DNA of 64,000 nucleotides from a bacterium (GCA_021833825.1 JAKBEL010000011.1:102610-166609), one strand, 5' to 3'; positions 35,089 through 44,523 are shown, counted from the first letter of the stretch. Notes: generated by a model not told the origin, from the letters alone. A program made the numbers and translations.

Positions 35089-36303
35089 ATGTCCAAGCAA
35101 ACACTCTTTTGTCTGACTCTATTACTCAATATAACATGCGCCAAACCTGAAGCTTCTCTCAAAAAGCATGGTAAAAAATGGTTTAAAGAGTGGTTTGATG
35201 CCTCATTTGGTATCGATATTAATGAACAGTTAATTGAGAAACAGTTCAGCCCCACGATTACAAACCTCAACACTATAACTTTGAGCAAAGAACAGACGGT
35301 CTCTCAAGACGCGCACCTCTATTCAGTCTCAGAGCTCGCTTATGCAATTGATCAGAATCTCATTGCTGAAAATGCTTATCTTACAATGCCCTCTAACAAT
35401 AGTGATGAGCTATCGCATTGGCATGTCAAAAGTGGCCTTGATATTATAGAAGAAAATGAACCTATATTTGTCTATTCACGCGGTTATGCCGGCGCAAAAC
35501 GGCCAGCAGAACCAGCAAAAAAAGAGCGCCAACGAGGCCTATGTTCTATTCCAAAGCGCGGCGGTGGTATTGTTGTCGGCTCTCAATGGTTAAAGGGTGG
35601 CATTATCAATGGTACTTGCGTTATGTTTGATTACCCTGATACACGAAACTATTTCGATTTTGGTCTTACCAATGATCAAGAATGCCTCGAATGTATCTAC
35701 GACGCAGTCAGAGCAAAGACTGATAATATTATTCTGTTTGGTAATTGCCGTGGCTCAAAAGCACTGTTGACCTATCTTTCCCGTTCGCGTCCAGAAGATG
35801 TAAAAGCTGTTATTTTAGATGCACCATTTATGGATCTAGATCAATTTACCAAAGAGATTGGTAAAAACTATGGCGCACATCTACCATTCTCAAAAAAAAT
35901 AACCAAAAAGATCATTACAGAATGGCATCCAACCTATCTTCAGCGTAAAGACCTTGCTATGGATGAACTGAAAAATATTCCTACTCATATTCCTATTTTT
36001 ATTGGACATCTTTTAGAAGATAGCCTTGTTTCTGATCAGATGATCAGAGATATGGTCAAAATATTGCAAGATTCAGGCCACATTGTCTATCTATTGGTTA
36101 TTGATGACAAGACCAAATCGCACAGTAGACTTTATCAAACAAAACCGTTTCAACAGGCGGTCAATGCATTTCTAAAACAGTATGATCTACCTCATGATGC
36201 AAGATTAGCAACTGAAGGAGCTGCGATGCTCGGCCATGCCTATTATACAGCTGCACATGGCCATCTCTGGAAAAAAGGTTTTATTCATGTATTTAAGGCG
36301 TAA
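35089..36303 (+). CDS. Exported alpha/beta-hydrolase-like protein with Cys nucleophile
   Basis: A 404-residue protein with a signal peptide (MSKQTLFCLTLLLNITCA). The fold follows the alpha/beta hydrolase order: FVYSRGYAG, then VMFDYPDTRNYFDFG, then the elbow GNCRG (218-222) with Cys220 where Ser is usual, DAPF, FIGHLLEDSLV with Asp311, and His345 in SHSRL. A Cys-Asp-His triad is therefore plausible, as in dienelactone hydrolase. An alternative is a non-catalytic binding protein. Substrate unknown. It is divergent from dnaN and followed by a small secreted gene. Confidence 0.7.
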   Translation: MSKQTLFCLTLLLNITCAKPEASLKKHGKKWFKEWFDASFGIDINEQLIEKQFSPTITNLNTITLSKEQTVSQDAHLYSVSELAYAIDQNLIAENAYLTMPSNNSDELSHWHVKSGLDIIEENEPIFVYSRGYAGAKRPAEPAKKERQRGLCSIPKRGGGIVVGSQWLKGGIINGTCVMFDYPDTRNYFDFGLTNDQECLECIYDAVRAKTDNIILFGNCRGSKALLTYLSRSRPEDVKAVILDAPFMDLDQFTKEIGKNYGAHLPFSKKITKKIITEWHPTYLQRKDLAMDELKNIPTHIPIFIGHLLEDSLVSDQMIRDMVKILQDSGHIVYLLVIDDKTKSHSRLYQTKPFQQAVNAFLKQYDLPHDARLATEGAAMLGHAYYTAAHGHLWKKGFIHVFKA

Positions 36304-36387
36304 ATAATTATGGATTACGCTGACAAAAGCGAAATTAATAGTATACTATATCTCTAATTAAAACTTTTTTATATAACAGGAAAAATT

Positions 36388-36807
36388 ATGAAAAAAAAGT
36401 ACATCCTGCTATTGATAATATTGATAAGCGCACAAGCAATGAAACCTGCAAGCACAAATGATAACTCAAAATTTCATAAAGTGAGAAAAAGTATCTCTGC
36501 AGTAGCAAGTTCCGGATTTTTAGGATTGACTACGGGTTTTTTTGCAAAAAAAATCGCTAATCAGATTATCAATTCTCTCCTTAATATTAATCAACATGAT
36601 AAGTGGGGACAACCAAATACAATTGATAATGCTCTATTATCGCCCCTTTTATATACAATATTTTTTGTAACCTGGAAATGTAATGAAAACAGATTAATCC
36701 GCGCATTTCTTAATGAATTGGAATCTTGTGATATTCATCTCAATACAGAGTTAATAGAGCGAACCTGGAACTTAACAAGCACAAGCAGCTTTATATTAAG
36801 TGATTAA
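36388..36807 (+). CDS. Small secreted or membrane protein, unknown function
   Basis: A 139-residue protein: signal peptide (MKKKYILLLIILISAQA), then a Gly-containing hydrophobic segment (VASSGFLGLTTGFFA) and a second one (LLSPLLYTIFFVTW). AGGAAAAATT precedes the ATG. It is closed by a strong palindromic terminator. No family recognised; it is probably membrane-embedded in the envelope. Confidence 0.6.
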   Translation: MKKKYILLLIILISAQAMKPASTNDNSKFHKVRKSISAVASSGFLGLTTGFFAKKIANQIINSLLNINQHDKWGQPNTIDNALLSPLLYTIFFVTWKCNENRLIRAFLNELESCDIHLNTELIERTWNLTSTSSFILSD

Positions 36808-36826
36808 ACATACAACTTCTTAAGCA

Positions 36827-36864
36827 TAAAGAAAAAGGCTCAGATATCTGAGCCTTTTTCTTTA
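36827..36864. terminator. Perfect 38-base palindrome, bidirectional terminator
   Basis: Two 19-base arms (core AAAAAGGCTCAGAT and its complement). T-runs lie on both sides, between converging genes ending at 36807 and 36883. Confidence 0.9.
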
Positions 36865-36882
36865 CTAATCAATTTACAATAT

Positions 36883-37791
36883 CTATGATCGTGGATGTTT
36901 TTTATCATACACTTTACGCAGATACCCTGTCTCTAAATGAGTGTAGATCTGCACGGTCGATAGATTCTCATGCCCAAGCAACAACTGCAATGAACGCAAG
37001 TCAGCACCATTTTTGAGCATATGTGTTGCCAAAGAGTGGCGCAACTTGTGTGGCGAAATAGGTTTGTCAATCCCAGCTTTTTTGGCAAGACCTTTCAGTA
37101 TTGTCCAGAAAGCCTGGCGAGTAATTGGTCTGACTTTACCACCATAGCAGACTGGGAAAATATAATCGGTTTTACGTTTTTCAACGTTAATCTGCATAAA
37201 ATTCTTATGTATAGTCTCTAAATATTTTCTGAGCATCTCCATAATATGTGGTGGGATCGGCACCATGCGCCCTTTACCACCTTTTCCAGATACTGCAATA
37301 AAACCAGTATCAAAATGAAGATCTGAACATTTAAGTGAGATCAATTCACTAATTCGCATACCCGAAACATAGAGAAGATAGAGCATAATCTTATTGCGAA
37401 AGCCATTAAGAGTCGTCTCCTGCTCAGCAGTTTCTAGTAATTGTTTTATCTCTTCTTCTGATAGATATGATGGCAATCTTTTTTCTAATTTAGGAAAGAC
37501 CAATTCACGAGCAACATTTTCATATCCTAAATATTTACTTAAATAATTATAGAATGCCTTTAATGATGATATTTTACGAGACATGCTACGAGCTCTCAGT
37601 TGATCTTTTTTTAACCGTTGCAAAAACTGCTTTAATGTCGCTGCATTGGTCTGCTCTATGGCAATTTTGCTTTTGGTCAACCAATCAACAAACTGCTGAA
37701 TATCCCGTTTATACGCATCAAATGTATTTGTTGAAACACGTTTTTCAGTTAATAAATATGCCGTAAACTTATTCAGAATGGCGTTACTCAT
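36883..37791 (-). CDS. xerD: Tyrosine recombinase XerC/XerD
   Basis: A 302-residue tyrosine recombinase. The N-terminal SAM-like domain (about 1-95) is followed by the catalytic domain with R146 (SGMRISEL), K in GKGGKGR (170-174), H248 and R251 (SPHKLRHS), H274 (LLGHENL) and nucleophile Y283 (YTHL). All are present. The protein is of typical XerC/D length and has no integrase-style extension. It resolves chromosome dimers at dif; a dif candidate lies at 31308. Whether it is XerC, XerD or a single XerH/S-like enzyme cannot be told from one gene; XerD is a best guess. Confidence 0.9.
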   Translation of the reverse strand: MSNAILNKFTAYLLTEKRVSTNTFDAYKRDIQQFVDWLTKSKIAIEQTNAATLKQFLQRLKKDQLRARSMSRKISSLKAFYNYLSKYLGYENVARELVFPKLEKRLPSYLSEEEIKQLLETAEQETTLNGFRNKIMLYLLYVSGMRISELISLKCSDLHFDTGFIAVSGKGGKGRMVPIPPHIMEMLRKYLETIHKNFMQINVEKRKTDYIFPVCYGGKVRPITRQAFWTILKGLAKKAGIDKPISPHKLRHSLATHMLKNGADLRSLQLLLGHENLSTVQIYTHLETGYLRKVYDKKHPRS

Positions 37792-38132
37792 TAGCTACAC
37801 CTTAACAAGTTAAAATATATATAAAATAATACTGCGAATAATGATTTACATAATAACATAGTTTGCAGGTGTTGCAAGCAATAGATTACCTATATTTATT
37901 AACTATTGTTAGTCTTAACGTGGTGGAAAAAGATTTTCTATAAATCTAAGAAGGGAGTCTTCACTGAAATTAGGTTTACAGAATCGATCATGGTGAGGAC
38001 CCTAATTACTCGAGTAACAATAATAGATCCATTCGATATCTTATTACACCAAGGCTTCATAAGATCCTCAGGATGATCGCCGTTTTTTACAGTCTTATTT
38101 TTATGATTTAGTTTTTAATTGTTTCACAGAGT
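37792..38132. other. 340-base gap with repeat copy C
   Basis: No gene. The right half is repeat family 3 (37990-38130); the left part has no feature that I can name. Confidence 0.5.
37990..38130. repeat. Interspersed repeat (family 3, copy C, reverse orientation)
   Basis: Read on the minus strand it has ATCATCCTGAGGATCTTATG, ATATCGAATGGATC, TATTATTGTTACTCGAGTAA and TCCTCACCATGAT. These match in order the copy at 3036-3245. Confidence 0.6.
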
Positions 38133-39560
38133 TTAATAGGCTTTTGCAACCAGTAGATCACCTTTGCTTGGATTCTCGCAATAAAAGCATTGCTTAAAAT
38201 GATTAGTCTCTAATAAACAACGTGAGAAAGCTTTATATTTCCTAAGTTCTTGCTCACAAGCAGAATTTTGGCACCAACCGGTCTGCCATAGACCACCATG
38301 CTCATCCATTTGAGGGCCAAATTCAGCAAGCTTTTCAGCTTTAAACCATGAGTTTTCCAGCTTCGCTTTTGCTCGATTAAAGAGTTCACCCTGTATAGAT
38401 TGTAGTTTCTCTTGAATTTTCACGGTAATGCCATCTAATGGTACAGCTGCTTTTTCTATACCTAACCGATCGGTGAGCATTGCCACACCATTTTGAATAT
38501 CACGTGGACCTATTTCCATACGCAACGGAACACCTTTTAATTCCCATTTATAGAACTTAGCACCAGGAGTTTTGGTGTCATCAGCATCAATATGAACACG
38601 AATACCCTCTTGTTTTAACTCTTTTGCAACTCTATTGACAACATCAAGCACCTCTTGGTTGTTACTATTATTTTTAAGTATAGGAATCATAACAAGCTGT
38701 ATTGGAGCAATTTTAGGGGGCAACGCTAAGCCTTTATCGTCGCCATGGGTCATAACAGTGGCACCAATTAAACGAGTAGTAACTCCCCAACTTGTCAAAT
38801 AGGGATACTTAATCGCACCATCCTGATCCTGAAATTTCATATCAAATGCTTGAGCAAAACTCTGGTTTAAAAGATGTGATGTTCCCATCTGTAATGCCTT
38901 TCCTTTGTCATCTGGCATTATAGCTTCAAAAGTGTATGTCTTTTCAGCGCCAGGAAATCTTTCAGATTCAGTCTTGACACCTGTAATGACGGGTATTGCA
39001 AGATAATTTTGAGCAAAATCAACATATTCGCTCATCATTAATTGAGCCTCTTGATCAGCCTCTTGATAGGTAGCATGAGCCGTGTGACCCTCTTGCCAAA
39101 AAAACTCTGTTGTTCGTAAAAAAGGGCGAGGTCTGAGTTCCCAGCGGACAACATTAGCCCATTGATTAATTTTAATAGGTAGATCACGCCAGGAGGTGAG
39201 CCATTTAGCAAACATATAATGAATAACTGTTTCAGATGTTGGCCTAACCACCAAAGGTTCATCCAGTTTTTTACCGCCCGCATGAGTAACTATAGCAAGT
39301 TCTGGGGAAAAACCCTCTACATGTTTTGCCTCTTTTTTCAAGAAAGATTCCGGTATCAAGAGAGGAAATGCAGCATTGTGATGCCCCGTATCTTTAATTT
39401 TTTTATCAAGAACAGATTGCATCTCAGACCACAGAGCATACCCATAGGGCCTAATAACCATTGTACCTCTGACTGGCCCATGATCAGCCAATTCTGCTTG
39501 AAATACAACATCATTATACCAACCTGCAAAATCATTCTTTATATCTGGCAATTTATGCAT
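38133..39560 (-). CDS. proS: Prolyl-tRNA synthetase, archaeal/eukaryotic type
   Basis: About 475 residues from the ATG at 39560 (MHKLPDIKNDFAGWYNDVV). AAGG lies in front, and the in-frame extension upstream is hydrophobic and untypical. Class II motifs are present: GPVRGTMVIRPYG, motif 2 RPRPFLRTTEFFWQEGHTAH, and motif 3 ALPPKIAPIQLVMIP. There is no editing insertion, and the end AKAY with a Cys-rich C-terminal domain (WC-NSAC, CFYC) is that of the archaeal-type enzyme found in some bacteria. It charges tRNA-Pro in the cytoplasm. Such enzymes were spread by horizontal transfer. Confidence 0.93.
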   Translation of the reverse strand: MHKLPDIKNDFAGWYNDVVFQAELADHGPVRGTMVIRPYGYALWSEMQSVLDKKIKDTGHHNAAFPLLIPESFLKKEAKHVEGFSPELAIVTHAGGKKLDEPLVVRPTSETVIHYMFAKWLTSWRDLPIKINQWANVVRWELRPRPFLRTTEFFWQEGHTAHATYQEADQEAQLMMSEYVDFAQNYLAIPVITGVKTESERFPGAEKTYTFEAIMPDDKGKALQMGTSHLLNQSFAQAFDMKFQDQDGAIKYPYLTSWGVTTRLIGATVMTHGDDKGLALPPKIAPIQLVMIPILKNNSNNQEVLDVVNRVAKELKQEGIRVHIDADDTKTPGAKFYKWELKGVPLRMEIGPRDIQNGVAMLTDRLGIEKAAVPLDGITVKIQEKLQSIQGELFNRAKAKLENSWFKAEKLAEFGPQMDEHGGLWQTGWCQNSACEQELRKYKAFSRCLLETNHFKQCFYCENPSKGDLLVAKAY

Positions 39561-39937
39561 GCTAAACCTTATTATGAATAAAAGACTATAATAAAGATAT
39601 AGTATAACACTGACCCCAAAATGCACAAAAAAGTATAAAAAATGATCATAATTTGATAAAAAATATTCAAATTTTCAACAAAAAATTGAGCTAGAAATCC
39701 GGATTTTTAAAAAAATACAATTTGCCGATCCAATCAACATATTGATTAAAAAAATGATACAAAAAGCTATATATTTTCGAAAATATATTACAAAAAAATT
39801 ACATATATATTGTTTTTTTGCGATCCAAACTATTGCATTTTAAAAAAGAAATTCTGTATGCTAAAAATAGATGTGAAATTAACGATGTAGTAATAGTAGT
39901 AGTGAAGTTGTATGTAAACCCTAAAAAGGAGAACATA
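39561..39937. other. AT-rich divergent regulatory gap
   Basis: No gene. The gap is very AT-rich, with a perfect 20-base palindrome at 39769-39788 (ATATATTTTCGAAAATATAT). It separates divergent proS and the H1-like gene, so it must carry both promoters; I cannot pick them with confidence. Confidence 0.4.
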
Positions 39938-40207
39938 ATGGTAGTTAAAAGAAAGACTGCAGCAAAGAAGAAGACAGCAAAAAAAAGAGTAACCAAACGT
40001 AAGGTTGCTAAAAAGGCTGCTCCAAAACGCAAGTCTGTAAAAAAGGCTGCGCCAAAGCGTAAAGCTGTAAAACGCAAGGTAGCTAAACGTAAGGTTGCTA
40101 AAAAAGCCGCTCCAAAGCGCAAAGCAACCAAACGTAAAGTTGCTAAAAAGGTTCATGCGGTGAAATCTGCTCACAGAAAACACCACAGAGCTGCTAAAAA
40201 GGCTTAA
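39938..40207 (+). CDS. Histone H1-like lysine-rich DNA-binding protein
   Basis: An 89-residue, extremely basic protein made of Lys/Arg/Ala repeats (AAPKRK, KRKVAKK, AVKRKVAK). The start at 39938 has AAGGAG 7 bases upstream; the open frame extends further upstream but with a different composition. It resembles the C-terminal tail of eukaryotic H1 and the chlamydial Hc2-type proteins that compact DNA. The likely role is nucleoid compaction, perhaps in a dormant or transmissible stage. The repeats could also cause slippage. It has its own terminator. Confidence 0.82.
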   Translation: MVVKRKTAAKKKTAKKRVTKRKVAKKAAPKRKSVKKAAPKRKAVKRKVAKRKVAKKAAPKRKATKRKVAKKVHAVKSAHRKHHRAAKKA

Positions 40208-40234
40208 ATAGTCTTTTTATACATATACGAAACA

Positions 40235-40267
40235 GAAAAAAGCAGGCATTGTATGTCTGCTTTTTTT
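40235..40267. terminator. Bidirectional terminator
   Basis: AAAAAAGCAG pairs with CTGCTTTTTT, with an inner CAT/ATG pair around TGT. It lies between the converging H1-like gene and the transporter ending at 40269. Confidence 0.8.
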
Positions 40268-40268
40268 G

Positions 40269-41210
40269 TTAAAGTTCATCCTGATAGAAGAGTAAAAGCC
40301 CCACAAAGACTATTGCTGTTGTAAGGAAAAAAGAATTTCCTATATCTTCACACAAAAAAATCCAACCAAATAGAGCCGCAAAAAGGGGGGTTACAAAGCC
40401 AGCAAAAGATATAAACGTTGCTGAATACCGATTTAAAAGATAGCCATATAGATTAAAACCTATAATATGGGCAAGAACAACTAATGACATAGTATATATC
40501 ATAAACATAACAATTCCTGCACCATAAACCCCAATATTATTGCAAAGCACTGGCAATGCGCCGCCCAAACAACCTTGAGGCGGCGTTATAACAGGAAGCC
40601 CTTCTAATAAAAATGAAGTGATCAACGCACCAAAACCGGCCGTTGTCATTGTTAGCCCATTAATCATAACGATAGCATACCCCCTTCTTTGCATTTCTCT
40701 TAAAACTATCCATCCATAGCTAGCGCAAAAAACAGCTGCCAGCAACGATATTTCAGGCATAGAAATGCCAAATAGAGATCCTCCTATATTTTCTTGCGCA
40801 GCTGTCGCCCTTATGATCGGTATAAATCCTAAAAATCCGATTGCCAAGCCGATTCTTTTTTTCCATGTTAATCGCTCTTTAAACATAAAAAAACTGATTA
40901 TTGCTGTAACAAAAGGTGATAGATTAAAAATAAGGCATGCTTTTGAAGAGCTTACCCATTGCAAGGCCCAACACTCAAAGATAAAAGCAGTATAATATTC
41001 AAAAAAACTTACCTGAGCCAAAAGACCAATATCTGACCAAGAAAAACGCCAGTGCTTATAGTCACACCAATATTGATACATTAGCAATAAACCCCCTCCA
41101 ATCAACATACGTATCGCTATTAAAAAAATCGGCGTTGTATAAGATAATGCAGCTTTTGCTATAGTGAATGTACTGGCAAATGTCATATAGAGCATTAATA
41201 TTAAAAACAT
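40269..41210 (-). CDS. DMT-superfamily (EamA) transporter
   Basis: A 313-residue membrane protein with about ten hydrophobic helices in two EamA halves. Landmarks are MTFASTFTIAKAAL, FNLSPFVTAIISFFMFKERLTWKKRIGLAIGFLGF at the end of half one, and SFAGFVTPLFAALFGWIFLCEDI at the end of half two. Members export or import small metabolites such as amino acids and nucleosides. It follows the paralogue at 41249 by 38 bases, so the two are co-transcribed and may form a heterodimer. The substrate cannot be inferred. Confidence 0.85.
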   Translation of the reverse strand: MFLILMLYMTFASTFTIAKAALSYTTPIFLIAIRMLIGGGLLLMYQYWCDYKHWRFSWSDIGLLAQVSFFEYYTAFIFECWALQWVSSSKACLIFNLSPFVTAIISFFMFKERLTWKKRIGLAIGFLGFIPIIRATAAQENIGGSLFGISMPEISLLAAVFCASYGWIVLREMQRRGYAIVMINGLTMTTAGFGALITSFLLEGLPVITPPQGCLGGALPVLCNNIGVYGAGIVMFMIYTMSLVVLAHIIGFNLYGYLLNRYSATFISFAGFVTPLFAALFGWIFLCEDIGNSFFLTTAIVFVGLLLFYQDEL

Positions 41211-41248
41211 GTTAACCCTTAATAATTGCTTGAATAATTACAAAATAG

Positions 41249-42124
41249 CTATTCAAGCTCTTCTTTGTGAAATATATAAAGCCCCAGCATCAGCATTCCA
41301 AAAGCAAATATAAAATAATTGGATATTGTTTCAGATAATAACATCCAGCCAAATATTGTTACAAAAAGCGGTTCTAGAAAGCTCGAAAAAGCTATAAATG
41401 TTACTGAATAATGATTCACAAGATAGGTATACAAGGGAAAGCCAATAATCGCAACCAATGTGTTAACTATAAGCAATAGTAAAAATGGGGTCGTACTGGC
41501 AATTGGCGACACATGCAAACATGATTCACAAAAAACTGATGTTATCAAGGCTAAAGCACCTCCAACAATCATAATAACGCCATTAATTAATAGAGGGCTA
41601 TATACTGAAGCGATTCTTTTGATCATAATCCAACTATATGAATAGATACTCATGGAGAAGGTCAATATCAATTCCGGAAGAATAAATAATGCAGGGCGCT
41701 CAGAAATAGCATCAGTGGAAGATTGCATAAAAATAAGAAGAACTCCAAATATACCAATACATAATCCTATAGATTTTTTAAATGTTAAAGACTCTTTTAA
41801 AATAATCCATGATAATAGCGCTGTTACAAAAGGGCATGCAGCATAAATTAAAGCCCATTTATTAGAAGAGACATATTGTGCAATATAAAAATCAATACCA
41901 TAGGGCAAATAGACTTGGCAAATAGAGAGTTGAAAAAAGAGCCACCAATCTTCTCTTTTTATAGAGCAAGAACTATGCCTGAACCAACACCAAGCAAATA
42001 GTATTGATCCAGCCAGCATCATACAACTACCTACAAAAAATAATGGCTTTACAATAGCAACAGAGATTTTACCAATAGTATAAGTGCTTGCCAGCACTAA
42101 CCGAAGCATCAAAATATTAAACAT
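41249..42124 (-). CDS. DMT-superfamily (EamA) transporter (paralogue)
   Basis: A 291-residue EamA protein, clearly homologous to its neighbour at 40269. The matching landmarks are ASTYTIGKISVAI, YAACPFVTALLSWIILKESLTFKKSIGLCIGIFG and AFSSFLEPLFVTIFGWMLLSETI. About ten helices. It starts 5 bases after the stop of the ymdB-like gene. Tandem duplication is the likely origin. In an organism short of biosynthesis, metabolite uptake from the host is one possibility; this is inference. Confidence 0.85.
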   Translation of the reverse strand: MFNILMLRLVLASTYTIGKISVAIVKPLFFVGSCMMLAGSILFAWCWFRHSSCSIKREDWWLFFQLSICQVYLPYGIDFYIAQYVSSNKWALIYAACPFVTALLSWIILKESLTFKKSIGLCIGIFGVLLIFMQSSTDAISERPALFILPELILTFSMSIYSYSWIMIKRIASVYSPLLINGVIMIVGGALALITSVFCESCLHVSPIASTTPFLLLLIVNTLVAIIGFPLYTYLVNHYSVTFIAFSSFLEPLFVTIFGWMLLSETISNYFIFAFGMLMLGLYIFHKEELE

Positions 42125-42129
42125 AATCG

Positions 42130-42954
42130 TTATTGCTCATTAGATTCAAGGTGAATCTCTTCATCGATAACCTTAATTCGCTCAATTGCAACTGCCATAC
42201 CAGTTGAAGTATCAACTTCTATCCAGACACCAGTCATAATGACAGGAGCAGACTCTTCAACAACAAATCGTGTTGGCATTTGTGTAATAAAATGTTGAAT
42301 AATAGGTTCTTTTTTCATTCCAATCATAGAATTATATGGACCAGTCATACCCAAATCAGTTATAAAAGCGGTCCCTTTTGGCAAGATACGTTCATCAGCT
42401 GTCTGAACATGTGTATGAGTGCCAACAACACCACTGACTCGCCCATCTAAAAAAAAGCCCATGGCGATCTTTTCAGCAGAAGTTTCAGCATGCATATCTA
42501 CAAAAATAATATTGGTTTTGCTTTTTAAATAGGTCAATATCGACTCAGCTGTGCGAAATGGACAATCAACCAAGTCTTTCATAAAAACACGACCTATTAA
42601 ATTGATCACAGCAATCTGATGCTCTTTACATCTAAAGATGGTAACCCCAACTCCAGGAGCTGCACTTGGATAATTGGCAGGCCTCAGGAGATCACTATTT
42701 TCAGCTAAATAACTATAAATCTCTTTGTTGGCCCAAATATGATTACCTGAGGTTACAACATCGGCACCATTATGCTTAAAAAATTTGACGATGCGCGGAG
42801 TGATTCCTCTACCACGCGCATCACTATTTTCACCATTGACAATAACTGCATCAATTTTATGCTTTGTGCGTAATTGATCGATATGCTTTTGAAACATAAT
42901 GCGTCCAGGCGCTCCCATCACATCCCCAATTAAAAGAACCCTTAATCGACTCAT
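42130..42954 (-). CDS. ymdB: YmdB-family metallophosphoesterase
   Basis: A 274-residue calcineurin-like phosphoesterase of the YmdB family (named TIGR00282 in older annotation). Metal-binding motifs are GDVMG near the start, VNGENSD, SGNHIW, DMHAETSAEK and GTHTHVQTAD. The family hydrolyses 2',3'-cyclic nucleotides and in Bacillus affects biofilm decisions and RNA turnover. It starts 3 bases after rny, the conserved rny-ymdB pairing, which suggests a link with RNA decay. Complete length. Confidence 0.92.
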   Translation of the reverse strand: MSRLRVLLIGDVMGAPGRIMFQKHIDQLRTKHKIDAVIVNGENSDARGRGITPRIVKFFKHNGADVVTSGNHIWANKEIYSYLAENSDLLRPANYPSAAPGVGVTIFRCKEHQIAVINLIGRVFMKDLVDCPFRTAESILTYLKSKTNIIFVDMHAETSAEKIAMGFFLDGRVSGVVGTHTHVQTADERILPKGTAFITDLGMTGPYNSMIGMKKEPIIQHFITQMPTRFVVEESAPVIMTGVWIEVDTSTGMAVAIERIKVIDEEIHLESNEQ

Positions 42955-42957
42955 TAT

Positions 42958-44523
42958 TTACCTTGCATATTCTATTGCTCGTTTTTCCCTAATAACACTA
43001 ATTTTTATCTGACCCGGAAAGTTCATCTCTTCTTCAATTTTTTGAGCTAAATTTCGGGCTAAAATGCCTGCTTGATCATCATCAAGCATATCCTCTTCAA
43101 CAATGACTCGGATCTCTCTTCCAGCCTGTAGAGCATATGCTTTTTTTACACCATCAAAAAGTGCTGCAATCTCTTCTAATTTTTCAAGGCGCTTAATATA
43201 GGCGGTTAATGTCTCTCGCCTTGCTCCTGGACGTGATGCAGAAATGGTATCAGCTATAACTACGATTGGACCGTAAATAGAGGTATACGGAACTTCTTGA
43301 TGATGCGCTGCAATAGCATTAACAACACGTGGATCTTCTCCACATCTTTTTGCTATTTCAGCACCAATCATAGCATGTGGACCTTCCACTTCTGCTGTAA
43401 CAGCTTTACCTATATCATGAAGTAATCCTGCTCGCAGGGCTATCTGGCTATCAAGACCAAGTTCTTCTGCTATCATACGAGCAAAAACACCAACTTCTTT
43501 ACAATGTTGAAGCACATTTTGCGAAAAGCTTGTTCTGAAATGTAATTTCCCAAGTAATGTTATAATCTCTTGATGAAGCCCCTGCATATTAAATTCAAGT
43601 GCAGCCTCTTTTCCATATTCTTCAATAATCTCTTCTATCTCTTTTTCAACCTGCTCAACAGTCTCTTCAATACGCGTTGGATTGATTCGACCATCTGCAA
43701 TTAATCTATCTAAAGTTCTTTTTGCAACTTCGCGACGTATAGGATTAAATCCTGAAATACTTATAATCTCTGGAGTCTCACCAATAACAAATTCCATTCC
43801 TGTTGCCATCTCAAGAGCCTTAATATTGCGCCCCTCTTTACCAATAATTCGACCCTTCATCTCATCGCTTGGCAATTGAACAATACTAGAAGAGTGTGGC
43901 GTAATTTGGTCCGCCATATAACGTTGCATAGCTGTGACTAAAATATCGACAGATTTCTCTTTTGCTCTTTGACGATATTCTTCTTCAACTTTTTGAATCC
44001 ATTTTTCATTAGTAAGCCGTACTTCAGCCTGCATTGTCTCAATAATAGACTGCTTGGCATCTTCACGAGTAATATTGCCAATACGCTCTAATTTATTAAT
44101 GAGCTCATTATAAACATTTTTTAGTTTTGTTTCATTTGCTCGAAAGATATCTTCAGTGCGGGATAAATTCCGCTCTTTTTGTTGCAATTCCCTTTTTAAC
44201 TCATCAATCGCAGCCTCTTTTTTATCGATCGCTTCATATTTATGATTAAGTTTTACCTGAAGACGATCCAATTCTAAACGTTCTCGCTTTATTTCAAGCT
44301 CAAATTCATTACGTTTTTTATAAATTTCATCTTTAATTTTTAATAACGACTCTTTTTTCTCATTTTCAATTTCACGATGTACATTCTTCCGTTTTAATCT
44401 TGCTTCTTGAAAAAGAGAGTCTGCTTCAAGAAATCTTTTTCTCGCATATAAAACGAACAGAATGCCTAATATAACAAGGCCACTTGCAATCGCAAATAGT
44501 GATAACAATGTCACATAACTCAT
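42958..44523 (-). CDS. rny: Ribonuclease Y
   Basis: About 521 residues from the ATG at 44523, which has AGGAAG in front; an ATG eight codons earlier lacks one. Order: an N-terminal membrane helix (LLSLFAIASGLVILGILFVLY), a long coiled coil to about residue 195, a KH domain with GRIIGKEGRNIKALE, then an HD domain with GLLHDIGKA and IAAHHQEVPY. It ends in KISVIREKRAIEYAR. It is a membrane-bound endonuclease that starts mRNA decay. All domains are intact. Confidence 0.95.
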   Translation of the reverse strand: MSYVTLLSLFAIASGLVILGILFVLYARKRFLEADSLFQEARLKRKNVHREIENEKKESLLKIKDEIYKKRNEFELEIKRERLELDRLQVKLNHKYEAIDKKEAAIDELKRELQQKERNLSRTEDIFRANETKLKNVYNELINKLERIGNITREDAKQSIIETMQAEVRLTNEKWIQKVEEEYRQRAKEKSVDILVTAMQRYMADQITPHSSSIVQLPSDEMKGRIIGKEGRNIKALEMATGMEFVIGETPEIISISGFNPIRREVAKRTLDRLIADGRINPTRIEETVEQVEKEIEEIIEEYGKEAALEFNMQGLHQEIITLLGKLHFRTSFSQNVLQHCKEVGVFARMIAEELGLDSQIALRAGLLHDIGKAVTAEVEGPHAMIGAEIAKRCGEDPRVVNAIAAHHQEVPYTSIYGPIVVIADTISASRPGARRETLTAYIKRLEKLEEIAALFDGVKKAYALQAGREIRVIVEEDMLDDDQAGILARNLAQKIEEEMNFPGQIKISVIREKRAIEYAR

